The translations under genes were made by a program, and so were the position numbers. Positions 8,151 to 16,786 of a DNA stretch of 64,000 bases are shown here, in pieces (position 1 is the first letter of the stretch; every line of letters begins with the position of its first letter). The notes under the pieces are model-generated. The model had not been told where the DNA came from, ran no database searches, and was given only the letters and a program-made list of their open reading frames with translations. Source of the stretch: Clostridia bacterium (GTDB lineage: Bacteria; Bacillota; Clostridia; Oscillospirales; CAG-382); assembly GCA_017436675.1 (NCBI GenBank), contig JAFSCS010000014.1, positions 1-64,000 on the forward strand. Reading direction: 5' to 3'.

Positions 8151-8293
8151 TTATATACATAAATATCGAAAATGGAGTCCCGAGCCTTCCGAACGGAAGA
8201 TAACAGTAACGGGTATTGATACAAAACGACAGTGTTTATTTGTGTTATCACTTGTCCCGATTTTAGATTTATTGAAGAATATAAAGCTTACTG

Positions 8294-8322
8294 TTGAAAA
8301 ATAAGCAAATATGGGTTATAAT
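8294..8322 (+). promoter_or_regulatory. promoter of the 8353-11600 operon
   Basis: TTGAAA (8294-8299), 17-bp spacer, perfect TATAAT (8317-8322). Confidence 0.85.
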
Positions 8323-8352
8323 GAGCACAATAAGTCTAAAGGAGCTATGACT

Positions 8353-10896
8353 ATGGATAAGAAGCTGTTTGAAGTATTAAACGGACACGAGGAAAACTAT
8401 ATTTTCCCGTTCTATTGGCAACACGGAAATCATACAGAACGCATTCCCGAACAGGTAAGAAGAATAAGATCAAGCGGAGCAAGAGCACTTTGTGTTGAGT
8501 CACGTCCGCACGGAGATTTTTGCGGTGAAACGTGGTGGCGCGATATGGACCTTATCCTTGGCACTTGCGAGGAAGAGGGTATGGAGGTCTGGTTGCTCGA
8601 CGATAGCCATTTTCCGACGGGATTTTCAAATGGCGCCGTAAAATCAAACCCCGACAAACGTAAGCTTCACCTAATGGAAACGCACGTTGACTTCATCGGC
8701 CCGATGAAAAACGCAACTTGTATCGTCCGCTACGTTGGTGAGTATCCGCGCCTTGTCGGTGCATATATGTATAAACGCTCCGATTCGGGAAAACTTACCG
8801 AAGAATTTATTGAGGTTACCGATAAAATAAAGGACGAGGTCTTGACCGTTGACGTCGGCGCGGGATATTGGAGAGTATTTTTCCTTTTCGCCGCATACGG
8901 AGCTGACCTTTTCCCGAACTATATCGATATGATCAACCCCGAGTCTGTTGACCTTCTTATCGATACAGTATATGAAACGCACTACGAACATTATAAGGAT
9001 AAATTCGGAAAGACCTTCCGCGGATTCTTCAGCGATGAACCCGCATTCGCTAACGGCCGCTTCAATACCGCAATGCCCGATAGAGGCATCTATGACTATA
9101 CGCTCGGAATGAACGGACTCGCGCTTCCGTGGAGCAACGAGTTGAAGGAAATGCTCGATTCTTCACTCGGTAAAAATTCGATACCATACCTCCCGCTTTT
9201 GTGGTTCGAGGGCGAAACGATGACCGAGGAAGCCCGTTTTGCATATATGGATGTCGTAACCGAATTATATAATAAACATTTCACCCGCCGTCTTGCTCGT
9301 TGGTGTCACGTCCACGGAGTCGATTATATCGGCCACGTCGTTGAGGATATGAACGTAAGCAGCCGCTTCGGATACGGCAGCGGTCACTATTTCCGCGCGC
9401 TCACGGGACAAGATATGAGCGGATACGATATCGTTTTGCACCAAGTAATGCCGGGATACGCGACAATGCCCAACGTCGGCAGCTGTTACGAGGGCGAGAT
9501 GGAGACGGAGTTTTTCCATTATGTTCTCGGAAAGCTCGGCTCGTCGCTTTCTCATTTTGAACCCAATATGAAAAACAGAACGATGTGTGAGCTTTTCGGC
9601 GCATATGGATGGGCAGAAGGCACAAGAACGATGAAATGGCTCGCCGACTTCGCGCTTGTAAGAGGCTCGAACCGTTTCGTTCAACACGCATTCTCGCCAA
9701 CCTTCCCCGACTACGATTGCCCGCCTCACTTTGGCGCAGAGGGTAACGACCCGCAATATGAAGGCTTCGGAAAGGTTATGGACTATCTTAATAAAGCAGC
9801 CCATCTTTTTGAAGATAGCGTTCACCAATGTGATGTATTGTTGATGTACGATGCCGAGAGCGAATGGATGAACGGCGACGGTAATATAATGCGCACCCAA
9901 GTTTGCGCCCGCGCACTGTGGGATAAACATATCGATTTTGACATCGTTTCTTGTGACTACCTCATAAAGATGAAGGTTGAAAACGGTGAAATATTGCTTA
10001 ACGAGGAGAAATATAAAGCACTCGTCATTCCGTTCTCGCCAAAATATCCGAAAAAGCATTGTGACACAATGAAAAAACTCGTCTCGCTCGGCGCGAAGAT
10101 AGTCTTCGTCGATGCTTCACCCGAAAACGAAGAATTCGATATCGTGCCTCTCTCCGACCTCGCAGATGAGATGAAAAAGCTCGGAACACACGTTTCTATC
10201 GACGGATGCCCGCTCCTTCGCCATTACCTCGTTCGCCGCGGAGAAACGACCGTTTTGATGCTCTTCAACGAATCGATGACCGAAATTGCCGAAACGACCG
10301 TGAAGCTCGATGCATCGGGCGACTGCGTAGAGCTCGACCTTTTGGGCGACACGATCAAAAAAGGAAAATGCGAAGGCTCGCTCAATATCAGCTTGAAGCC
10401 GTATCAATCGGCAATATACGTTATCGGCGACGTTGCGGATGTGTGCCACACTCTCGAATATAAGGAGACATCCTCCGAAAAATATGAAGGAAACTACAAA
10501 ATAAGCACCTCGAAGTATAACGATATGGATTCGTTCACATATATGAAGGACTCCGCTTCACCCGAAATAAGCACCGAGCTCGGCAGATTTGCGGGAAAGA
10601 TAAAATACGAATTCGAGCTTGAGGCAAAGAAAGATGAAAAGACCATCGTTGAGTTCGATAGCCTCGGCGAGAACGGAAAGCTTCTCTGTAACGGCGTTGA
10701 ATGCGGCCTTCGCGTGTGCCCGCCGTATCGCTTCGATATAACTAAAGCATTGAAGGACGGCAAAAACGAGCTTGAACTTATTTGCTCGACAACGCTCGCA
10801 TTCGCGTTCCCCGATAACTTCTCGAGATATATGCAAATAGCACCGCTCGGAATAAGCGGCGACGTGACCGTCAAAAAGTATGAAGAGGTTAAATAA
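8353..10896 (+). CDS. large glycoside-hydrolase-like protein
   Basis: 847 residues, no signal peptide. The first 400 residues look like a TIM barrel: GARALCVESRPHGDF, MEVWLLDDSHFPTG and FRGFFSDEPA end in acidic residues at positions typical of barrel strands, which fits GH-A or GH106-like enzymes. A Rossmann-like segment (about 500-620, KYKALVIPFSPKYPKK, GAKIVFVDASP) resembles the amidotransferase-like domain found after the barrel in such proteins. The C-terminal 130 residues look like a beta-sandwich. The start at 8353 is chosen because AGGAG lies 8 nt upstream; an ATG at 8311 sits inside the promoter. Annotated homologues I recall are only called glycosyl hydrolase, so the substrate is open. 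It overlaps the next start by one base. Confidence 0.75.
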   Translation: MDKKLFEVLNGHEENYIFPFYWQHGNHTERIPEQVRRIRSSGARALCVESRPHGDFCGETWWRDMDLILGTCEEEGMEVWLLDDSHFPTGFSNGAVKSNPDKRKLHLMETHVDFIGPMKNATCIVRYVGEYPRLVGAYMYKRSDSGKLTEEFIEVTDKIKDEVLTVDVGAGYWRVFFLFAAYGADLFPNYIDMINPESVDLLIDTVYETHYEHYKDKFGKTFRGFFSDEPAFANGRFNTAMPDRGIYDYTLGMNGLALPWSNELKEMLDSSLGKNSIPYLPLLWFEGETMTEEARFAYMDVVTELYNKHFTRRLARWCHVHGVDYIGHVVEDMNVSSRFGYGSGHYFRALTGQDMSGYDIVLHQVMPGYATMPNVGSCYEGEMETEFFHYVLGKLGSSLSHFEPNMKNRTMCELFGAYGWAEGTRTMKWLADFALVRGSNRFVQHAFSPTFPDYDCPPHFGAEGNDPQYEGFGKVMDYLNKAAHLFEDSVHQCDVLLMYDAESEWMNGDGNIMRTQVCARALWDKHIDFDIVSCDYLIKMKVENGEILLNEEKYKALVIPFSPKYPKKHCDTMKKLVSLGAKIVFVDASPENEEFDIVPLSDLADEMKKLGTHVSIDGCPLLRHYLVRRGETTVLMLFNESMTEIAETTVKLDASGDCVELDLLGDTIKKGKCEGSLNISLKPYQSAIYVIGDVADVCHTLEYKETSSEKYEGNYKISTSKYNDMDSFTYMKDSASPEISTELGRFAGKIKYEFELEAKKDEKTIVEFDSLGENGKLLCNGVECGLRVCPPYRFDITKALKDGKNELELICSTTLAFAFPDNFSRYMQIAPLGISGDVTVKKYEEVK

Positions 10897-11600
10897 TGAA
10901 AATAGGAATATTCAGTGATCCGCATTATTGTACAATGGAGCGCATCGGTCAGTCCGACAGATATCCGCTTCGTTCACTTGAAAAGATGAAAACGATCGTC
11001 GAACGAGTTAGATCGGAGAACATCGAGCTGCTAATTTGCCTCGGCGACTTCGTCAATATGGAGGGAAGCGAGGAACAGGATAAAATAAATATCAAGACCG
11101 CAGCCGACGTGCTTCGCGAATGCGGTGTGAGATGCGTATGCTGTATGGGTAACCACGACGGCGAGGTCGTGACGCGCGATACGTTTGAAAGACTCAGCGG
11201 ATTTGAGCTTGCACCGTGTGTGATCGAATATGAAAACGGAAAACAGCTCGTGTTCTTGGATGCGAACTATACGAGCGAATATAAGCCCTACGAACGCCAT
11301 AAGGTCAATTGGAAGGACGCCAATGTACCGCCCGAGCAGATCGAATGGCTGAAAGATACGTTGAAAAAGGGCGAGAGCATCGTCTTCATCCACCAAAACG
11401 TCGACAAAACGCTCGACGGCCACCACCACGTAAAAAACCTCGACGAGCTCGTCGAAATATTCAAAGAGTATGGCGTCAAAACGGTTTATCAAGGTCACTA
11501 CCATTACGGTGGCGACACTATGACCGATGGCATCCATTATATAACTCTCAAAGCCACCTGCGTCTTCGACGAAGATTACTTCATCGTCACCGAGGTGTAA
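10896..11600 (+). CDS. calcineurin-like metallophosphoesterase
   Basis: 234 residues with all metal-binding motifs of the family in order: DPH (residues 7-9), GD (GDFVN), GNHD, a lone His in FIHQN, and GHYH. These bind two metal ions that hydrolyse phosphomono- or diesters. No signal peptide, so cytoplasmic. The start overlaps the stop of the large hydrolase by one base, so both come from one transcript. The natural substrate is unknown; the neighbourhood suggests sugar-phosphate or phosphodiester-linked glycan breakdown. Confidence 0.9.
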   Translation: MKIGIFSDPHYCTMERIGQSDRYPLRSLEKMKTIVERVRSENIELLICLGDFVNMEGSEEQDKINIKTAADVLRECGVRCVCCMGNHDGEVVTRDTFERLSGFELAPCVIEYENGKQLVFLDANYTSEYKPYERHKVNWKDANVPPEQIEWLKDTLKKGESIVFIHQNVDKTLDGHHHVKNLDELVEIFKEYGVKTVYQGHYHYGGDTMTDGIHYITLKATCVFDEDYFIVTEV

Positions 11601-11610
11601 TAGAATTCAG

Positions 11611-11639
11611 TTGACAATCAGCCGCTTCTGTGTTATCCT
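11611..11639 (+). promoter_or_regulatory. promoter of the lipoprotein gene
   Basis: TTGACA (11611-11616), 17-bp spacer, TATCCT (11634-11639). Confidence 0.65.
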
Positions 11640-11688
11640 AAAAATAACATAGAGGCGGTTTGCCTTAAAAATCCAAAGGAGAAAAGAT

Positions 11689-13185
11689 ATGAAACGCATT
11701 TTATCAGCTTTATTGACAGCGTTGATGCTTCTTACTATCGTTGCGTGTACTCCGAACGAAACCAACAGCACGCCTGCGACGGAGAGCACCGCTACTTCCA
11801 CCGACGTCTCCTCTGACGTTAGCGAGGAGATATATAAGAAGCCGGACAAGTTTTATAAGGACAGAACGCTCAGTATCCTCGGCAAACGCGAGGGCGCACA
11901 TTTCTATTCCGAGCGTCAATGGATATATAACGAGGAGCTTGATGGTGAGATCATCAACGACAACGTTTTCATCCGTAACGAATGGATAAAAGAAACTTTC
12001 GGTGTTACGATCGAATATACCGCCGACACCGAATACTTTATCCTCGATACCGTGATCCAAAATAAGAATGCCGATTTCGACGAGTACGATCTCGTTTGCG
12101 ACGGCTTGACGACAATGGGCTCACTTGCGATCCAAGGTGCGCTCGATCCTCTTAACGACACAGAATATATCAACGTTGAAGCACCCTATTGGGACACCCG
12201 TTGCACAGATGCGCTCACGATCGGCGACAACGTGTATTTTCTCGCAGGAGATGCCTTCATCACCGATGACGAATATACGTATTGCGTTCTTTATAATAAG
12301 ACGATGTTCCAAGATCTCGCGCTCAACTCCGAAACCGACGGCAAGGACGTATATACCGTTGTTGACGAGGGAAAATGGACGTATGACGTATATGGAAAGC
12401 TTTCGAAGGCTGCTGCCGCCGATATCGACGGTGTTTCGGGCATGAGCCACGAATCAGACCGCTGGGGTATCGTCTCCGACACAGGATGTGTCTACGTTAT
12501 GATGGCGGGAAGCGGCTATAAGACGATCGGCTTTGACGGTGACGGTGAGCTTATCGTCAACCCGCTTGACGAGAACGCCGTGAACGTATTTAACGCAGTA
12601 TCAGAAGTCCTCAATCGTGCGGAGAGCAGCAAATATGCCGAGCGTATCGTAGCGTCCGACGGACAATATTATGCTGCGGCAGAGCGTATGTTTGGCGAAA
12701 ACAGATCGTTCTCGCAAATATGTAAGGTCAACAGCGTGTCGTCCTATGCGTCCAATTTCGACGTGGATTTCGGCGTGTTGCCGATCCCGAAGTATACCGA
12801 TGATCAGGACGGATATTATAACTCCGTAGCTTGTCTCCACTTCTCAACGATCGGTATCCCGACGACCAACACAGAGGACGCGGAGATGACTCGAGTTGTT
12901 ATGGAAGCGCTTGCATATAAAGGACAAGAGCTCATCACCCCCGCATATATCGAAACGACGTTGAAGCTCAAAAAGCTCCAAGACGAGCGCGACGTAAAAA
13001 TGCTCGAGCTTGTTTTGAGAACAAGAAGCTTCGATATCGGTGTTATCTATGATATCGGTAAGCTCTCGGGCTTCCACGGCAAATTTGCCGCAACGGGTAA
13101 TACCAATATAACGTCCGAGTGGCAGGGCATCCAAGGTGCGATCGAGGTCGACCTCAATAAACTAAAAGCCGCTTTTAATAGCTGA
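11689..13185 (+). CDS. extracellular solute-binding lipoprotein
   Basis: 498 residues. The N-terminus is a lipoprotein signal (basic MKR, hydrophobic core, LTIVAC lipobox with Cys20), followed by a Ser/Thr-rich linker and a body typical of family-1 sugar-binding proteins of ABC importers. AAGGAG lies 7 nt before the ATG. No permease or ATPase gene is nearby. The protein may therefore serve a transporter encoded elsewhere or work alone on the surface. Its position after two carbohydrate enzymes suggests a glycan-derived ligand. Confidence 0.8.
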   Translation: MKRILSALLTALMLLTIVACTPNETNSTPATESTATSTDVSSDVSEEIYKKPDKFYKDRTLSILGKREGAHFYSERQWIYNEELDGEIINDNVFIRNEWIKETFGVTIEYTADTEYFILDTVIQNKNADFDEYDLVCDGLTTMGSLAIQGALDPLNDTEYINVEAPYWDTRCTDALTIGDNVYFLAGDAFITDDEYTYCVLYNKTMFQDLALNSETDGKDVYTVVDEGKWTYDVYGKLSKAAAADIDGVSGMSHESDRWGIVSDTGCVYVMMAGSGYKTIGFDGDGELIVNPLDENAVNVFNAVSEVLNRAESSKYAERIVASDGQYYAAAERMFGENRSFSQICKVNSVSSYASNFDVDFGVLPIPKYTDDQDGYYNSVACLHFSTIGIPTTNTEDAEMTRVVMEALAYKGQELITPAYIETTLKLKKLQDERDVKMLELVLRTRSFDIGVIYDIGKLSGFHGKFAATGNTNITSEWQGIQGAIEVDLNKLKAAFNS

Positions 13186-13327
13186 TCAAAATAATAAACG
13201 TACAAAAATCAATATTACAACTCAAAAGGAGCTCCCGAGAAAGGGCGATGTTCTTAGCGGAGAAATGAGGGCATGCGCATAGTCCGATGCATTTGTAAAA
13301 CAAATGCGAAACTTGCGATAAATGAAG

Positions 13328-13367
13328 AAAGAGAGTTAACGGCTTTTCAGCCATTAACTCTCTTTTT
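13328..13367 (+). terminator. intrinsic terminator
   Basis: AGAGAGTTAACGGC (13330-13343) pairs with GCCATTAACTCTCT (13350-13363) and is followed by TTTT. It can end the lipoprotein transcript 145 nt after its stop. Confidence 0.75.
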
Positions 13368-13374
13368 CTGCTTT

Positions 13375-13581
13375 GTGAAGTTTTTGCCGTTGCAAAAGTG
13401 AAGTTGTGCTGTGCACAGTGATGTTGTTCGCCACGGGCTCACAGTGAAGTTAAGTTTGCCATAACTTCGCCGCGAGGCGAAACTTCACTCACGAAGTGAA
13501 CTTCACTATCGAAGATAACTTCACTTACCCGAAGGGCAAACTTAGTTTTAGCGTGTTCTCCGTTAAGGATAACACGCTAAA
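13375..13581 (-). repeat. GTGAAGTT/AACTTCAC hairpin array, copy 3
   Basis: Read on the minus strand it opens with a hairpin TTTAGCGTGTT/AACACGCTAAA, then ACTAAGTTTGCCC. Small hairpins separated by GTGAAG follow, then hairpins separated by AACTTCACT, up to 13375. The order matches the plus-strand arrays at 48457-48674 and 51059-51277. Stems change in compensating fashion: TTATCTTCGATA here stands where TTGCCTTCGGCA stands in the other two. Confidence 0.85.
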
Positions 13582-13634
13582 TCGGGAGCTCCTTTTGAAT
13601 AAGCTATATAAAAAGTAACGAAAGGGAAATTATG

Positions 13635-15236
13635 TTATTGGTTATATGTCAAATATGTTGCGAGTGCGGTGTTGTCATAATCCTCGGGGATCGCTAAATC
13701 GCTTGTATTATCACTCATACCATATCCGTAGAGGTATTGTATCGTGAAAAAGTTGCCCGGCAATACCCAATTCACATATTCCTCAAGAAGATCCTTCCTG
13801 ATATACGGCAAAAGCGTATGCTCGCTGAGCTCGTTGATCTTGTCAACATATTTTTCGGCGATACCGTCGCAAAGCTCTATCGCAAGGTTCGTTATTCCGC
13901 GATTTATTCCCCACGGCACGATCGGCATAGTCGGATAAAGTCCGCCGTCCTTTTCCTTGAGGTATCCGCGCTTGATGAATTCCGCAGCCTTATATTTCTC
14001 CGTTTCCGTCAGCTCGAGCTTGGGATCATCGAAAAGTCTCATAAAGAGGTCGATATTCCCCTCGCCAAATACGTTGTCGCGCTCACCAAACGGCTTACAC
14101 TCAAAAATATTGCCGTACATTACCCATTTATAATTCGTCGTCGAGAAGGTCTTGTGCAGATTCGACCAGCCTGCCTTCGGCGTTTCGGTCTCCTTCGGCT
14201 CATAATTCTCGTCGGGCAAGATATAGGAACAGCAGAGGCGATAACCTTTTCCGTTGTCTGCGGGGACCTTATCTTTCCAACGGTGTGAGTTTTTCTCGTT
14301 CATTTTTATCTGGAGCGCATCACTGAAAACAAAGTACAAATACCAAAGAAGCTCCCCAAACGGCATATCGTTGCCGTAGAATTCAAACTCTCTGAATTTT
14401 CTCTCGTTTTCCTTGATCAACTCGGTCACCTCGCGGCCGAGATCCTTATAGATCTTCGCCACCTCGTACCCGTTGTTGTTCCAAACCTCTGCGGGAAGCA
14501 CACAAAAATCGGTGATATATTTTCCGTTCGTCGTTTCCTTGAGAAACTTGTTATCAACGAGATATTGGAGCTTTTCCTCGAAATATACGGGCGCACATCC
14601 GATCTCGTCGGCGATCTCCTTGATCGTCTTTCCTTCTGCTCGACAGCAAACGAAGATCTGCTTCGTCATCTGATCGCTTATATTATTCCAATAATCAGGT
14701 ATCCCGTATCCGCCCCACATACCGACTTGGGCGGGCGCATATGATGATCTTCCATAGTTGTTCATTTCTTCAAATCCTTTCTTGATATCCTTTCGAGCGT
14801 CGAAGAGCCTGCGCTTGACCGTCCCCTCGGGAACGTCAAGTTGACGCGCTATCTCCTCGACAGACATCTTTTGCAGATAATACATTATAATTACGTTTCG
14901 GTGCAGGTGCGAGAGCCGTGAGATATGATAATTGAGCTCACTGATCTCCTCCGACTTGAGCAGCTCGCTGTCGAGTTCGGGCTCACCTGATGAAATATCG
15001 ACGAATTCATCGATGAGAAGCGCGCCGTTTTTCTTCATTCGGTAGAAGGCACTGATCTTGTTTCTTGCCATTTGCCAAAACCAAGCATAAAAGCTATCGA
15101 TCTTTTTGCCGCGAGTCGCCAACGCCTCGAGCAATATCTCTTGCGTGAGGTCCTCGGCATCGTTTGGGTCGCTTACGTGCTTTAAACAGAATCGGTACGT
15201 TGACTCCAAAAGCTCGCCGTCGAGCTTCATATCCAT
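13635..15236 (-). CDS. ECF sigma factor with long C-terminal extension
   Basis: 533 residues. Residues about 1-75 hold sigma region 2 (DAEDLTQEILLEAL, then FYAWFWQMARNKI) and about 105-160 hold region 4 with its helix-turn-helix (MSVEEIARQLDVPEGTVKRR). These direct RNA polymerase to a dedicated promoter set. The remaining 370 residues are not part of a normal sigma factor. They begin with a second helix-turn-helix-like segment (KTIKEIADEIGCAPVYFEEK) and continue as a soluble domain of unknown fold; no membrane helix or separate anti-sigma gene is seen, so the extension may be the sensor. GGAGG lies 9 nt before the chosen ATG. It has its own sigma-A promoter and a palindrome in its leader. Confidence 0.88.
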   Translation of the reverse strand: MDMKLDGELLESTYRFCLKHVSDPNDAEDLTQEILLEALATRGKKIDSFYAWFWQMARNKISAFYRMKKNGALLIDEFVDISSGEPELDSELLKSEEISELNYHISRLSHLHRNVIIMYYLQKMSVEEIARQLDVPEGTVKRRLFDARKDIKKGFEEMNNYGRSSYAPAQVGMWGGYGIPDYWNNISDQMTKQIFVCCRAEGKTIKEIADEIGCAPVYFEEKLQYLVDNKFLKETTNGKYITDFCVLPAEVWNNNGYEVAKIYKDLGREVTELIKENERKFREFEFYGNDMPFGELLWYLYFVFSDALQIKMNEKNSHRWKDKVPADNGKGYRLCCSYILPDENYEPKETETPKAGWSNLHKTFSTTNYKWVMYGNIFECKPFGERDNVFGEGNIDLFMRLFDDPKLELTETEKYKAAEFIKRGYLKEKDGGLYPTMPIVPWGINRGITNLAIELCDGIAEKYVDKINELSEHTLLPYIRKDLLEEYVNWVLPGNFFTIQYLYGYGMSDNTSDLAIPEDYDNTALATYLTYNQ

Positions 15237-15270
15237 TTTTCTCCACCTCCGTTTCATTGTTTTCCGATCG

Positions 15271-15287
15271 GACACTAATATAGTGTC
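15271..15287 (-). promoter_or_regulatory. palindrome in the sigma gene leader
   Basis: GACACTA-ATA-TAGTGTC is a perfect 7-3-7 inverted repeat located between the promoter (15331-15359) and the start codon. It could be an operator or a leader hairpin. Confidence 0.4.
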
Positions 15288-15330
15288 AAAAAGAAAGGAT
15301 CAGTTCGGTATCTTTATAAAACTTTTTTAA

Positions 15331-15359
15331 ATTATATCAAAAAAACCTCCCTCGGTCAA
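15331..15359 (-). promoter_or_regulatory. promoter of the ECF sigma gene
   Basis: Minus strand TTGACC (15354-15359), 17-bp spacer ending in TGA, perfect TATAAT (15331-15336). Confidence 0.75.
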
Positions 15360-15390
15360 TAAATCCACCTCGCAAATACTACGACACCAC

Positions 15391-15419
15391 TTGATTTTTG
15401 CGAGATAATGTGTTATAAA
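15391..15419 (+). promoter_or_regulatory. promoter of the fur-znu operon
   Basis: TTGATT (15391-15396), 17-bp spacer, TATAAA (15414-15419). The -10 box overlaps the palindrome that follows. Confidence 0.75.
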
Positions 15420-15440
15420 TTAATAGTCACTATCAATTTA
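15416..15440 (+). promoter_or_regulatory. Fur/Zur-type operator
   Basis: TAAATTAATAGT, a central C, and ACTATCAATTTA form a 25-bp palindrome with 11 of 12 pairs matched. Its centre and AT-rich arms are like Fur-family boxes, and it overlaps the -10 region, so binding would block transcription. The likely binder is the Fur-family protein encoded 13 nt downstream, in an autoregulatory loop. Confidence 0.75.
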
Positions 15441-15452
15441 GGCGGAGAAAAG

Positions 15453-15866
15453 ATGAAAAAAGAGTACAATACAAGATCGAAAACGATAATAAAGAATATT
15501 TTTTCCGAGAACGAGGGGAAGGAGCTCACCTCACGTGACGTGATCGAGCTGACTCGCGGCAACGTCGGCGAAGCGACGGTGTATCGACTTTTGAACACGC
15601 TTTCCGAGGACGGAACGGTCGAACGCCGCTTGACGAGCGATGGTGCCGTCTATTCCTACGTCGATCATCACGGCGATTGCGGATGCGGGTTCCATTTGCA
15701 TTGTGTCGGATGCGGCAACGTGTTACACCTTCGTTGCGAGACGATGAGTGGGATGCGTCACCATATTATCAAAGAGCACGGATTCGTACCGCTCGTCGAG
15801 ACCACCGTCATCGACGGCTACTGTGATAAATGCAAAAAAACGAACGCGAGGGAAGTGAGCCGATGA
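15453..15866 (+). CDS. Fur-family metal regulator, probably zinc-responsive
   Basis: 137 residues: N-terminal winged helix (about 8-65, including GEATVYRLLNTL, the recognition helix) and C-terminal dimerisation/metal domain. The structural zinc site is intact, with HLHCVGCGNV and CDKC supplying the four cysteines; His residues in HHGDCGCGFHLH supply regulatory metal ligands. Its linkage to a zinc-type ABC importer and the operator at 15416-15440 make a Zur role likely; Fur or PerR specificity cannot be excluded by sequence. GGAG precedes the ATG. The stop overlaps the next start by 4 nt. Confidence 0.88.
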   Translation: MKKEYNTRSKTIIKNIFSENEGKELTSRDVIELTRGNVGEATVYRLLNTLSEDGTVERRLTSDGAVYSYVDHHGDCGCGFHLHCVGCGNVLHLRCETMSGMRHHIIKEHGFVPLVETTVIDGYCDKCKKTNAREVSR

Positions 15867-16786
15867 AAAAGCTGTCTCTTATACTCGCTTTGATAATGTT
15901 GATTTCGTGCGCTCTTGTTGGATGCACTCTTCCCGAGGACGAACTTGACGGAATAAAGGTCATCACGACCGCTTTCGTTGGCTATGACCTTGCGCGTCAG
16001 GTCGGTGGTGACGATGTCAACGTCAGCCTGCTTTTGCCCGTCGGCGCCGAATCGCACACCTACGAGCCGACGCCGAGAGATATTATCAACATCTCAAAAT
16101 GCGACCTCTTCATCTATGTCGGCGGTGAGTCGGAGAGCTGGGTGGATGAGCTTTTGAATGACGATATCAAGCCGAAAATGATGATAAAGATGATGGACCT
16201 TGTTGAGCTGCTCACCGAGGAGCACGACCACGACCACGACCACGATATCGGTAAAACAGCTTATGACGAGCACGTTTGGACCTCGCCAAAAAACACACTG
16301 AAGCTTCTTGATGCGGTCAATGATGCGCTGACAGAGATCGACGCCACGAAAAAAGAAGCGTTTGAAAGTAATTACAAGAAATACAGGTCCGAGATAGAGG
16401 TGCTCGACAACGGATTTAGAGAGTTTTTCGCCACGTTTGAAAAGCCGACGCTCGTGTTCGGCGACCGATTCCCGCTTTCCTATTTTGCGCACGAGTACGG
16501 GATCGATCACTATTCGGCGTTCCACGGCTGCTCAAGTGAGTCCGAGCCGTCCGCGCAGGTCGTCGCATCGCTCATCGACAAGGTGAAAACGGAAAATATC
16601 CCTGCCGTATTCTACATCGAGCTATCGAACCACAAGGTCGCCGATACCATCGCAGAGGCGACCGGTGCAAGGACGGCGCTCTTTAACACTTGTCACAACG
16701 TCACCTTGGAGCAATTCGAGTCGGGCGAGGGATACGTATCATTGATGAAAAAGAATTTGGAAACACTGAAGGAGGTGCTCGGGTAG
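15863..16786 (+). CDS. znuA: zinc ABC transporter, substrate-binding lipoprotein
   Basis: 307 residues, cluster A-I metal-binding protein. The signal ends in an LVGC lipobox (Cys20). A flexible loop HDHDHDHD (residues 121-128) is the histidine/acid-rich zinc-collecting loop typical of ZnuA. Metal ligands are expected at His in AESHTYEP, at DEHVW and near the GDRFPLSYFAHEYG segment. The protein delivers Zn(II), possibly Mn(II), to the ZnuB channel. It starts inside the regulator's stop codon and ends overlapping the ATPase start by one base. Confidence 0.9.
   Translation: MKKLSLILALIMLISCALVGCTLPEDELDGIKVITTAFVGYDLARQVGGDDVNVSLLLPVGAESHTYEPTPRDIINISKCDLFIYVGGESESWVDELLNDDIKPKMMIKMMDLVELLTEEHDHDHDHDIGKTAYDEHVWTSPKNTLKLLDAVNDALTEIDATKKEAFESNYKKYRSEIEVLDNGFREFFATFEKPTLVFGDRFPLSYFAHEYGIDHYSAFHGCSSESEPSAQVVASLIDKVKTENIPAVFYIELSNHKVADTIAEATGARTALFNTCHNVTLEQFESGEGYVSLMKKNLETLKEVLG

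Larger units (their letters stand above)
13222..13598. mobile_element. 377-bp element with 17-bp terminal inverted repeats
   Basis: TCAAAAGGAGCTCCCGA (13222-13238) and its exact complement (13582-13598) bound a non-coding stretch. Inside are a terminator (13328-13367) and a complete GTGAAGTT hairpin array on the minus strand. The architecture is that of a MITE-like or structured element. I see no obvious target duplication in the flanks and no transposase in the window. Confidence 0.5.

Noticed and set aside
8311-8352. Earlier start of the large hydrolase
   Set aside because: The ATG at 8311 is within the spacer and -10 of the promoter, so it would not be in the mRNA.
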